From Puniceicoccales bacterium (lineage in GTDB: Bacteria > Verrucomicrobiota > Verrucomicrobiae > Opitutales > LL51): a stretch of DNA of 13,686 nucleotides. The notes below the pieces were generated by a model. The model was not told the DNA's origin and searched no databases. It saw only the letters and a list, made by a program, of their open reading frames with translations. How positions within the stretch are numbered: the first letter of the stretch is position 1; every line of letters starts with the position of its first letter. Below, in pieces: positions 1-8,379 of this stretch. Location: positions 1 to 13,686 of the forward strand of contig JAIRLG010000055.1 in NCBI GenBank assembly GCA_031259625.1, read 5' to 3'. Made by a program: the position numbers and the translations under genes.

Positions 1-67
1 TAAAACAGGGAAGGAAGAAGAACGGCGAAACTTGACAAAGACGGCCAAAGGGCAGGCTAAAAAAGCC

Positions 68-1126
68 ATGGAAATTCCGAATTTTCTAAAAGAACTGGTC
101 GAGGCCGCGTCGCCGTCGGGGCACGAGTTCGAGGCCCAGCGGGTCATCGATCGCCAGATGGCCTCCACCGCCGAGCGCTACGAGAAGGACGTCCTGGGGA
201 ATCGCTACGCCCGGTTAAACCCGGAGTATCCCTGCCAACTCCTGTTCATGGGACATATGGACGAGCTGGGCTTCGCCATCCACTACATCGACGAAAAGGG
301 CTTCCTCTTCTTCGACCGCATCGGCGGTCACGACCTGAGCATTATTTCCGGACGACATGTGCGCGTCCTGAGCCGAGAGGGGCCCGTCCCCGGGGTAACC
401 GGCAAGCGGGCGGTGCACCTGATGGACGAGGAGGAGCGGAAAAAAGTGCCCAAGCTCCACGAGCTCTGGGTCGACATCGGCGCCAAGAGCGACGCGGAGG
501 CCCTGAAACGGGTTCGAATCGGAGACCCGATCGTCTACGCCGACACCTTGGAATCCCTGGGGGGAGAACTGGTCTCCGGCCGGGCCTTCGACGACAAGGC
601 GGGGGCCTACGCGGTCATGGAGTGCCTCCGGCGCCTCACGGAGGAAAGGGATTCCCTCGACTGCGGAGTGACTTCGGTCGCCAGTGTGCAGGAAGAGGTG
701 GGCGTGCGCGGGGCCACGACGGCGGCCTACCGGATCCACCCTCGGGTGGGGATCGCCGTCGACGTCGGGCACGCGACCGATTTTCCCGGCTGCGAGGCGA
801 AGCGCGATGGTAAATTCTCCCTCGGGGCCGGCCCCCTGATCGCCCGCGGAGGCAATATCAATCCCCTGGTATTCGAAAAACTCGTCGCCTGTGCCGAGGA
901 GAAGGGAATTCCTTACCAGATCGAATCCGAGACCTACCCCACCGGCACCGATGCTCGGGCGATCCAGATGGCCCAGAGCGGCATCGCCACGGGACTCGTC
1001 AGCATTCCGCTGCGCTACATGCACACGCCGGTCGAGACACTTCACCTGGAAGATCTGGAAAATGTCATCCGCCTCCTGAGCGCCTTCGCCCATTCCCTCC
1101 GAGCCGAGGATCGGTTTGAGTTTTGA
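68..1126 (+). CDS. M42 family metallopeptidase (glutamyl aminopeptidase / FrvX / 'cellulase M' type)
   Basis: Predicted cytosolic dinuclear-metal aminopeptidase that trims peptides from the N-terminus. Counting from the ATG at 68 (352 aa, usual family length), all family metal and catalytic positions are present: HMDE with H63 and D65, DDK with D175 as bridging ligand, QEEVG with E209 as general base and E210 as ligand, DVGHATD with D232, and MHTPVE with H319. No signal peptide is seen. An in-frame TTG at 32 would add 12 residues (MTKTAKGQAKKA). I prefer ATG68 because MEIPNFLKELVEAASPSGHE matches the usual family beginning; purine-rich stretches precede both sites. It is the only plus-strand gene and converges on the atp cluster, so whether it belongs to an operon cannot be judged. 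The family assignment is firm. Substrate preference (Glu/Asp, Leu or Lys) cannot be read from sequence, and 'endoglucanase' labels on this family are historical. Confidence 0.93.
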   Translation: MEIPNFLKELVEAASPSGHEFEAQRVIDRQMASTAERYEKDVLGNRYARLNPEYPCQLLFMGHMDELGFAIHYIDEKGFLFFDRIGGHDLSIISGRHVRVLSREGPVPGVTGKRAVHLMDEEERKKVPKLHELWVDIGAKSDAEALKRVRIGDPIVYADTLESLGGELVSGRAFDDKAGAYAVMECLRRLTEERDSLDCGVTSVASVQEEVGVRGATTAAYRIHPRVGIAVDVGHATDFPGCEAKRDGKFSLGAGPLIARGGNINPLVFEKLVACAEEKGIPYQIESETYPTGTDARAIQMAQSGIATGLVSIPLRYMHTPVETLHLEDLENVIRLLSAFAHSLRAEDRFEF

Positions 1127-1315
1127 GGAAAGGAAAAGCTGCCAGAGCTAGAGCAGCAGGTTCAGGATGGGGTTCAGTCCGGAAAAGACACTTGGTGATA
1201 AAGGGTAGGGCGAAGCTCAATTGGGGAGGACTACTTCGGCAGCAGGTGCAAGTTGAGGCTCGGCCCGGGAAGAGCCGGAGGGTTCTTCGGGGAGATTTTG
1301 GGTTTGTAGTTTTTT
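1127..1315. other. Convergent intergenic spacer left of element 1
   Basis: This lies between the M42 stop and palindromic element 1. I see no convincing gene. It is purine-rich, contains a possible small hairpin near 1259-1280 (GGCTCGGCCCGGGAAGAGCC), and ends in an eight-T run at 1310-1317 directly before the element. Such a U-run could take part in termination of M42 transcription, but it precedes rather than follows the large stem. Confidence 0.4.
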
Positions 1316-1419
1316 TTGGGGCTGGCTTTTGATTCCGAAGGAATCGGCCCGCGGAGCGGGCCCCAGAGGAGTGCCGGGGCGACCCCCGCCCCGGCTCTCC
1401 TCTGAAAAGCCAGCCCCAA
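1316..1419. repeat. Palindromic cloverleaf element 1
   Basis: The outer perfect 15-bp inverted repeat TTGGGGCTGGCTTTT (1316-1330) pairs with 1405-1419. Inside are three consecutive hairpins: GATTCC-GAA-GGAATC (1331-1345), GGCCCGC-GGA-GCGGGCC (1346-1362), and a long arm 1364-1404 with 17 pairs, one T/T mismatch at 1372/1396 and a 5-base loop. Almost every base is paired, giving a four-way cloverleaf on either strand. It sits between the convergent ends of the M42 gene and atpC, so it may serve as a two-way transcript end. It belongs to the same family as the elements at 5863, 6162, 8102, 11866 and 13457. The remaining 140 bases up to atpC (1420-1559) show nothing I can name. Confidence 0.85.
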
Positions 1420-1559
1420 CGAAATCTATGCCCAGATGGAACAGCAGCTATACCCAGAAGGCACGGCCCATCTTCCCCCCCGGAGCGATTTCCACATCGA
1501 AGCAACAAGCAGAGCCCAGAGGAAAAAGCCGGGCGGCGTTGGAGAAACTCGCTTCCCCT

Positions 1560-1979
1560 CTAGCCGTAGCGATTTTTCGCCGCCTTCTGGGCCAGCTGGT
1601 AACGGATCTTTGCCTCCAGGCGCTTGATCTCCTCCGGATCGAGGGCCTCCCGCTGCTCGGCGGCCGCCCGCAGGGCCTCCTCCGCCCGCCGCTGGGCGAG
1701 CTCCACGGCCGCCACATCCACCTCCGACACCGTAATCGCCTGCTCCACCGTCACGACGATACGCTCCTGGGAAACGTACACGAAGCCGCGGTCGATGACC
1801 AGTGACTCCAGCCCTTCCCCTCTTCGCAGGCGCAGCTCACCCGGGACGAGCAGGGCCAGCAATGGTCGATGCCCGGGCAAGATCTCCATCTCCCCCAGGG
1901 CCGAGGGCAGCACCGCCGACTCGACTTCGGTCTCCCGTATCACGCCGAGCGGCGTTACCAGTGAAAATGCCATCGACAC
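1560..1979 (-). CDS. atpC: F1Fo ATP synthase epsilon subunit (AtpC)
   Basis: Epsilon subunit of the F1 central stalk; it couples gamma rotation to Fo and restrains ATP hydrolysis. The 139-aa product has the family pattern: N-terminal beta-sandwich (TPLGVI, ALGEMEILPGHRPLLALL, then a 'GFVYVS' strand) and a C-terminal helical hairpin rich in Ala, Glu and Arg (AVELAQRRAEEAL and onward). I chose the GTG at 1979 because AGGAAAGG (1989-1996) ends 9 bases before it; ATG at 1973 is the alternative. Its first 25 bases overlap the 3' end of the uncharacterised gene, suggesting translational coupling. Finding it one gene away from atpD rather than directly adjacent is unusual. Confidence 0.93.
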   Translation of the reverse strand: MSMAFSLVTPLGVIRETEVESAVLPSALGEMEILPGHRPLLALLVPGELRLRRGEGLESLVIDRGFVYVSQERIVVTVEQAITVSEVDVAAVELAQRRAEEALRAAAEQREALDPEEIKRLEAKIRYQLAQKAAKNRYG

Positions 1980-3172
1980 GATTTTTTTCCTTTCCTTAAC
2001 AGGCCCAGCTCCTCGTAGGCACAGCGGGCGAAATTATCGAGCAAAATTGCGATCAGGCGCTCCTCATCCGATTTCCAGCGATTCGGGCCAAAGCGCGGGT
2101 GCAGCGGCCCCACAGTCTCCAGGGATTTTGGGGAAAACGCCTCGGCTTCCTCCTTTCGGGAAAACGTCTCAACCTCCTCTTTTGAGGAAAACCCATCCAT
2201 TTTCTCCCTTTGGGAAAATGCATCGGTAAACGCATTGCTTCCCTCTTTTGGGGAAAATCCATCGGTTCCTTTCTCTCGGGAAAATGCATCGATTTCCTCT
2301 TTTGAGGGAAATCCATCCGTTCTCTCATTTGAAGAAAATGCATTGGTTCCCTCCTCTGGGGAAAACGCACCGACTCCTCCTTTCTTGGGAAACTTATCTG
2401 TTCCCTCCCTTGGGAAAGACGCATCGGTTCCCTCCTCTTCCCCCCAGGTCGACAGGCCCACCGCGTGCTGGTAGCTGACGAAGGGATTGAGGGAGACCGC
2501 CAGGAGGGAATCCAGCTTTCGAGCACCGTATTTCTGGAAAAAGGCCCGCAGCGTATCGCGGGTATCCGGCCGCTTCCAGCCGAATATGCCCGTTTCATCA
2601 CGGGCTTGCCGCATGGGAACCGAGATGATCTCGAAGGATTTTCCCAAATCCCTCAGCGCATGGCGAAACAGCAGGCGGGCCGCCCATTCCTCCGTATCGG
2701 GCAGGTGGCGCTCCCGCAGGTGCTCCGCCATCGCCTCCTCCCCCTCCATCGTCAGCGGCCGCGAGCCGGTCAGGATAAAAATATCCGGAACGGAGGTTTC
2801 CCCTTGCCCCTTTGCCACCAGCAGCAGATCTCTCAAATAATGGCCGACGGTGCACAGGCCCTCCACGCCGAGGGCATAGACCAGGAGGGCATCGTAGTCC
2901 CCCAGGGGCCTTCGGGGCAGAAGCTCCTCCAGAAATCCCCAGCGGCGGCAGAGCTCGTAAAAAGCCCCACGGGCCATGGTTTTTGCCGCCGGGGGCAGGC
3001 GATCGCACTGGTGGGAATCCCAATCCGAAGGGCGCAGAAAGCTCTCCTGGAAGCAATCCGTCAAGCCTTCGGCCGTGAAGAAGCGCGGCAGTTTCAGGCT
3101 ATCGCAGAGATCGATGGCCAGGGCTGTGAGGCCGGCGCTGGCCGTAAAAAAGCGGGGCGGCCCATCCGGCAT
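1955..3172 (-). CDS. Uncharacterised protein with 9-residue tandem repeats, inserted between atpD and atpC (weak YdcF/DUF218-like resemblance)
   Basis: I do not recognise this 405-aa protein. Residues of about 1-240 look globular, with strand-like blocks YDALLVYALGVEGL, DIFILTGSRPLTMEGEEAM, SFEIISVPM and SLLAVSLNPFVSYQHAVGL. Their order (hydrophobic strand, Gly/Ser turn with a following acidic 'EEAM', 'DTRDTLRAFF', late strand plus helix) faintly recalls the DUF218/YdcF fold; this is inference only. Residues of about 245-350 are a low-complexity run of 9-residue repeats of the type [A/G]FS-x-K-E-x-x-D. The tail is basic (RKGKKSCRWHFHW). No signal peptide or membrane segment is seen. ATG3172 has GAAGGGAG (3181-3188) 8 bases upstream; an ATG at 3205 lies inside the upstream repeat and is less likely. 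It overlaps atpC by 25 bases, implying co-expression with ATP synthase genes. It is not a known F1 component. Confidence 0.65.
   Translation of the reverse strand: MPDGPPRFFTASAGLTALAIDLCDSLKLPRFFTAEGLTDCFQESFLRPSDWDSHQCDRLPPAAKTMARGAFYELCRRWGFLEELLPRRPLGDYDALLVYALGVEGLCTVGHYLRDLLLVAKGQGETSVPDIFILTGSRPLTMEGEEAMAEHLRERHLPDTEEWAARLLFRHALRDLGKSFEIISVPMRQARDETGIFGWKRPDTRDTLRAFFQKYGARKLDSLLAVSLNPFVSYQHAVGLSTWGEEEGTDASFPREGTDKFPKKGGVGAFSPEEGTNAFSSNERTDGFPSKEEIDAFSREKGTDGFSPKEGSNAFTDAFSQREKMDGFSSKEEVETFSRKEEAEAFSPKSLETVGPLHPRFGPNRWKSDEERLIAILLDNFARCAYEELGLLRKGKKSCRWHFHW
2131..2439 (-). repeat. 27-bp coding minisatellite (11 degenerate units) in the uncharacterised gene
   Basis: On the plus strand, units begin GGGAAAA or GGAAAA at about 2131, 2158, 2185, 2212, 2251, 2278, 2305, 2332, 2359, 2386 and 2412. 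The period is 27 bp apart from one 39-bp unit (2212-2250) that holds an in-frame 12-bp addition encoding AFTD. Translated on the minus strand, each unit gives nine residues such as AFSREKGTD, GFSPKEGSN or GFSSKEEVE. The Phe and the charged positions are best kept. Because the period is a multiple of three, all six frames stay open here; the other frames are not treated as genes. Confidence 0.85.
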
Positions 3173-3427
3173 AAAATTTTCTCCCTTCATCTCCCTCACC
3201 GCCATACAGTTCGGCTATCCGACATAGAAACTCATCTCCCCATCTCCTTTGCCGCTACACAGTTAAGTCATCTGGCATAAAAGCTTTATCCCTTCATCGT
3301 CCTCACCGCCACACCATTCGGACCTTCGTCATAAAAATTCCTCCCTTCATCTCCCTCACCGCCATACAGTTGGGTCATTCGACATAAAAACCCTTCCCTT
3401 CGTCTCCCCTCACCGCCATACAGTTCA
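3170..3427 (-). repeat. Five tandem 53-54 bp copies of a translation-initiation region, four forming mini-cistrons
   Basis: Read on the minus strand, each unit carries a core like ACTGTATGGCGGTGAGGGAG, then a Shine-Dalgarno such as GAAGGGAGG, an A/T-rich spacer and ATG. ATGs fall at 3385, 3332, 3278, 3225 and 3172 (spacings 53, 54, 53, 53). The last opens the uncharacterised gene. The others open short frames with their own stops: MSNDPTVWR (3385-3356), MTKVRMVWR (3332-3303), MPDDLTV (3278-3255, stop TAG) and MSDSRTVWR (3225-3196). This fills the whole gap between atpD and the next gene. Whether the peptides are made is unknown; tandem duplication of the start region is the simplest reading. 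Confidence 0.8.
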
Positions 3428-3433
3428 GAGGAA

Positions 3434-5742
<2,309 letters not shown>

Positions 5743-5862
5743 GTCGGACGAGGATTTCCCTGAGTAATCGATCTCCGGCCGGATAGCAATGTTTTTTCAC
5801 TGTGCCGTCCCGGAGTGCCCCCGCGCTGTCCCGGACTCCCCCAGAGCAATTTTGGCCCCGTC
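5743..5862. other. Leader region upstream of atpG
   Basis: No gene is seen. On the minus strand a weak promoter-like pair exists: TTGCTA (5789-5784), 17 bases, TACTCA (5766-5761); the -10 box is poor. Two imperfect ~20-bp tandem units containing TCCGGGAC(A/G)GC lie at about 5805-5845. Together with element 2, this is the only sequence between atpG and element 3. Confidence 0.3.
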
Positions 5863-5963
5863 TTTGGGGCTGGCTTTGTCCGGAGGGAGGGGACGGCGTC
5901 CCCTCCCTCCGGACGGCCCGCTTTGCGGGCCCGATTTCTTCGAAATCGAAAGCCAGCCCCAAA
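5863..5963. repeat. Palindromic cloverleaf element 2
   Basis: The outer 15-bp perfect inverted repeat TTTGGGGCTGGCTTT (5863-5877) pairs with 5949-5963. Inside are three perfect hairpins in order: a 17-bp stem with GGC loop (5878-5914), GGCCCGC-TTT-GCGGGCC (5915-5931), and GATTTC-TTC-GAAATC (5933-5947). The layout is that of element 1 in reverse orientation, with different sequence in the long and short arms but intact pairing. It lies 121 bases upstream of atpG. Confidence 0.85.
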
Positions 5964-6161
5964 AGATCCCAATCCCCATTCCTTCAGAAAAGCCCCCATG
6001 CACCCAGTCCCCAGCGCCCCCAGGGGCCTAGAAACCCGATGTGAGCCTAAAAACCCGAAGCACCGGTGCCGGGGAGGCCAGCGTTGGGGAGAAGAGCTGA
6101 AGTTGGGGGCTGAGGTCGGCACCGGACTCCCCTGGAGGCGCAAAAACCCGAAGCGGGTGTT
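5964..6161. other. Spacer between elements 2 and 3 with a short repeated motif
   Basis: No credible gene is seen. The motif AAACCCGA recurs three times: 6032-6039, and within the exact 13-mer AAAAACCCGAAGC at 6049-6061 and 6142-6154. The latter two copies are 93 bases apart. The function is unknown; this may be the remnant of a tandem duplication. Confidence 0.4.
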
Positions 6162-6320
6162 GAGGCCGGCTTTCCAAAGGGGAAAAGCCCGGGCGGGCGG
6201 GAGGGAGGCTTTTCCCCTTTGGCCGCGCCCTCGCGGCGCCCCCACCCACCCGCCCCGCGGCTTACGCCGCGTGGGCGCCGCAGGGCGCGGCGGATGCCTC
6301 CGGCATCGAAAGCCGGCCCC
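6162..6320. repeat. Palindromic cloverleaf element 3, abutting the transporter stop codon
   Basis: The outer stem GAGGCCGGCTTTC (6162-6174) pairs with 6308-6320 (one mismatch). Arms: CCAAAGGGGAAAAGCC (6174-6189) with 6207-6222; a long GC arm of about 6223-6291 that itself contains the nested hairpin CGCGGC-TTAC-GCCGCG; and GATGCC-TCC-GGCATC (6293-6307). The first arm's loop is GGGCGGGCGGGAGGG (6191-6205), a canonical G-quadruplex motif, and 6239-6256 gives another on the minus strand. The last outer-stem base, 6320, touches the TAA of the ABC transporter gene (6323-6321), so transcripts of that gene run straight into it. Confidence 0.85.
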
Positions 6321-7889
6321 TTAGCCCAATCCCCGAACCCGATTCCTCCTCCGCCGCGCGTAGATGCCCCGATAGGCCTGCTTCTCCAGGGACATGTAGC
6401 GCTCCGCCAAATGGGCGAGGTAGGAAAAGGGCAGGCCGATGAGCAGATAAACCAAAGCCACCACCAGACCGGTGCCGAAGAAATCGAAGCAGGAATTAGC
6501 CAGAAGGGTATAGGTCTTGGTCAGCTCCACCATCGTGACCAGCGAGGCCAGCGAGGAATCCTTCAGCAGGGCGATGAAATCATTGGTCATGGGCGGCAGG
6601 ACGAAAGAAAAGGCCTGGGGGACGATCACGTGGCGCAGGGCCTGGAGCTGGGTCATGCCCAGGGCCCGGGCGGCCTCCATCTGGGCCCGGGGAACCGAGG
6701 ACAGGCCCGCCCGATAGTTTTCCGCCTCGAAGGCGGAGTAGTTCAGCCCCAGGGCCAGCACCGCGGCCCAAAAGGGCGGCAGGGAAATGCCGATGAAGGG
6801 CAGGCCGTAGAAGATGAAGAAGAGCTGGATCAGCAGCGGGGTTCCGCGCAGGAATTCGATCCACAGGAGGGCCAGCCAGCGGATGACGACCGGTGCGTAG
6901 AGCCGCAGCAGGGCCAGCAGGAAGCCCAGCAGCACCGCGATCCCCATCGACACGACGGAGAGCTCCAGGGTGATCAGCGCCGCCTGGCCCAGCAGGGGCA
7001 AAAATTTCCGGTAACGCTCGGTGAGCTCCCGCCAGCACGTGGGCGGCTGGACGTTTTCCAGAAATTGCCGGTAGCCCGGGACGGACATCAGTTCCGGAGC
7101 CGGTTCTTCCGGTAGGCCCAGCAGCTGGCAGAAGGGTTTTTGGCAGAGGCCCCAGTGGCGCATGATGGCTAAGAGGCTGCCGTCGGCCTTCATCTCCTCC
7201 AGGGCTCGATCGATCCCCTCCAGCCACTCACCATCCTCGGCCCGCAGTGCCATGACGTACTCCAGCTCCCCCACCGCCTCCTCGATCACCCGCGTATCCG
7301 GCTGGATCGAGCTGTGGTAGAGCACCCCCGGGCTATCCATCAGGATGGCGTCGATCTGCCCGCGCTTGAGGTCGAAAAAAACCTCGTATTCGTCGGTGTA
7401 GTACAGCACCTTGATCCCGGGATAGGCCGCCAGCAGCTCCGGTGTGCCCATATCCGGGATGAGGCCCAGACGGCGCCCCTGGGCCGTTGCCAGGCTGACG
7501 ATTTTTTCCTCATCCTTCCGGACGACCAGCTGGCGCGTCCCGCGGAAATAGGGCCGGCTGAAGATCACCCCGGGCATCGGCCGTTCCGGGGCCACAATGC
7601 CGTTGATCACGACGTCGTAGAGCCCGCGGCGCAGGCCCGGGATCAGGTTGTCCCAGTCATTGATGCAGAAGCGCTCCTGACAGCCCAGGCGTTTGGCCAC
7701 TTCCCGAATCACGTCGGCCTCCATCCCGCTGACCCGCTTTAGGGACTGCTTCCAGGAAAAAAATGCATAGGGCGGCCCGCTTTCCGGATTCGAGGCCCAG
7801 CGCAGTACCCTCGGGCCCGATGTTCCCGCCGCCATCAGCGGCCCCCCCAACAGCACAGTCATGGAGAAGAAAAGGATCTGCCTGGCCAT
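6321..7889 (-). CDS. Polar amino-acid ABC transporter, fused substrate-binding protein and permease
   Basis: This 522-aa protein combines an extracytoplasmic solute-binding domain with a membrane permease domain, as in GlnP-like fusions. Residues 1-21 look like a signal peptide (Arg3, hydrophobic run, ending PLMAAG). Residues of about 28-255 resemble family-3 solute-binding proteins (GMEADVIREVAKRLG, YDVVINGIVAPERP, FDLKRGQIDAILMDSPG). From about residue 300 there are several membrane helices with a His/Glu/Gln-type permease signature: LALLWIEFLRGTPLLIQLFF, then the EAA loop 'MEAARALGMTQLQALRHVIVPQA', which contacts the ATPase. The transport ATPase is not in this window. ATG7889 has no good Shine-Dalgarno; a later ATG (residue 10) is possible. 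A polar amino acid is the likely substrate; the exact one cannot be told. Confidence 0.9.
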   Translation of the reverse strand: MARQILFFSMTVLLGGPLMAAGTSGPRVLRWASNPESGPPYAFFSWKQSLKRVSGMEADVIREVAKRLGCQERFCINDWDNLIPGLRRGLYDVVINGIVAPERPMPGVIFSRPYFRGTRQLVVRKDEEKIVSLATAQGRRLGLIPDMGTPELLAAYPGIKVLYYTDEYEVFFDLKRGQIDAILMDSPGVLYHSSIQPDTRVIEEAVGELEYVMALRAEDGEWLEGIDRALEEMKADGSLLAIMRHWGLCQKPFCQLLGLPEEPAPELMSVPGYRQFLENVQPPTCWRELTERYRKFLPLLGQAALITLELSVVSMGIAVLLGFLLALLRLYAPVVIRWLALLWIEFLRGTPLLIQLFFIFYGLPFIGISLPPFWAAVLALGLNYSAFEAENYRAGLSSVPRAQMEAARALGMTQLQALRHVIVPQAFSFVLPPMTNDFIALLKDSSLASLVTMVELTKTYTLLANSCFDFFGTGLVVALVYLLIGLPFSYLAHLAERYMSLEKQAYRGIYARRRRNRVRGLG

Positions 7890-7928
7890 TAGCTCATAGA
7901 TGGAATGCCGATGTCCGAAGGATGCGCG

Positions 7929-7955
7929 AACTTATCACCTCGTCCGTGCTGTCAA
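7929..7955 (-). promoter_or_regulatory. Candidate sigma-70-like promoter for the ABC transporter gene
   Basis: On the minus strand, a perfect -35 box TTGACA (7955-7950) is followed after 15 bases by TAAGTT (7934-7929), a mediocre -10 box with a short spacer. It sits about 40-65 bases upstream of ATG7889, a sensible distance. The position and the -35 box are the support; the -10 box is weak. Confidence 0.35.
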
Positions 7956-7991
7956 CAGGAGAAAATATTCATTTTTCCGCCCGAGGCAAAA

Positions 7992-8079
7992 GGGAAATTT
8001 TTCCGGCCCAAAGGGGAAATCCTCCGGCCTAAAAGGGGAAAGTTTTTTGAGCTAAAGGGGAAAGTTTTTCGGCCTGTTT
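7992..8079. repeat. 22-bp tandem repeat, four units
   Basis: Units beginning GGGAAAT or GGGAAAG start at 7992, 8014, 8036 and 8058, exactly 22 bp apart, each with a T-rich middle and a GGCC(C/T)AAAG-like end (the third unit has GAGCTAAAG). A more degenerate unit may precede at about 7960-7991. It is non-coding, upstream of the ABC transporter gene and beside element 4. It resembles sequence upstream of the ketoacyl synthase gene. Confidence 0.75.
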
Positions 8080-8101
8080 CCCATTTCTGGGCGCAGCTGT
8101 C

Positions 8102-8341
8102 GGGCGCAAGGGCCCGTCCGGCCTGGGGCCGGCTTTCGATGCCGAAGGCATCGCCGCCCCCCCGCGGGGGCGGGCGGGTGGGCGGGGCGCCGCGGGGGCG
8201 GCCAAGGGGGAAAAGCCGCCCACCCACCCTCCCTGGGCTTTTCCCCCTTGGAAAGCCGGCCCCAGGCTGGACGTGACGCCCCCGGCGCGACCGGAGGCCG
8301 CGCCGGGGGCGTGGCTTTCCTTGAAAGCGGCCCTTGCGCCC
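8102..8341. repeat. Nested palindromic cloverleaf element 4
   Basis: The outer 13-bp perfect stem GGGCGCAAGGGCC (8102-8114) pairs with 8329-8341. Its three arms are: (a) a complete inner cloverleaf with a 23-bp stem (8115-8137 with 8251-8273, one mismatch); (b) a 14-bp GC hairpin (8276-8289 with 8299-8312); (c) GCTTTC-CTT-GAAAGC (8314-8328). The inner cloverleaf carries GATGCC-GAA-GGCATC (8138-8152), a GC arm (8153-8202) whose loop has G-tracts 8166-8187, and an arm 8202-8217/8236-8251 whose loop has C-tracts 8219-8233. It lies 38 bases past the der stop. Confidence 0.88.
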
Positions 8342-8379
8342 ACCGAATACCTCTGGGGGAGAAACACCCCTTGCCCCCC

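Noticed and set aside
1316..1419. tRNA gene suggested by the cloverleaf shape
   Set aside because: No CCA-type acceptor, T-loop GTTCGA or anticodon arm pattern is present; the arms are nearly fully paired and vary in length.
2235..2478. Plus-strand frames across the 27-bp repeats
   Set aside because: The repeat period is a multiple of three, so every frame is open; the minus-strand frame alone continues into globular sequence on both sides.
3170..3427. CRISPR array
   Set aside because: Units are contiguous 53-54 bp repeats without unique spacers, and each carries a ribosome site and ATG.
5743..6320. Small genes in the gap between atpG and the transporter
   Set aside because: Open frames on both strands are low-complexity Pro/Arg/Gly translations of palindromes; none has a ribosome site or a recognisable motif.
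6162..6320. Insertion sequence or transposon
   Set aside because: No transposase frame and no target duplication could be seen; a non-autonomous element remains possible but unproven.
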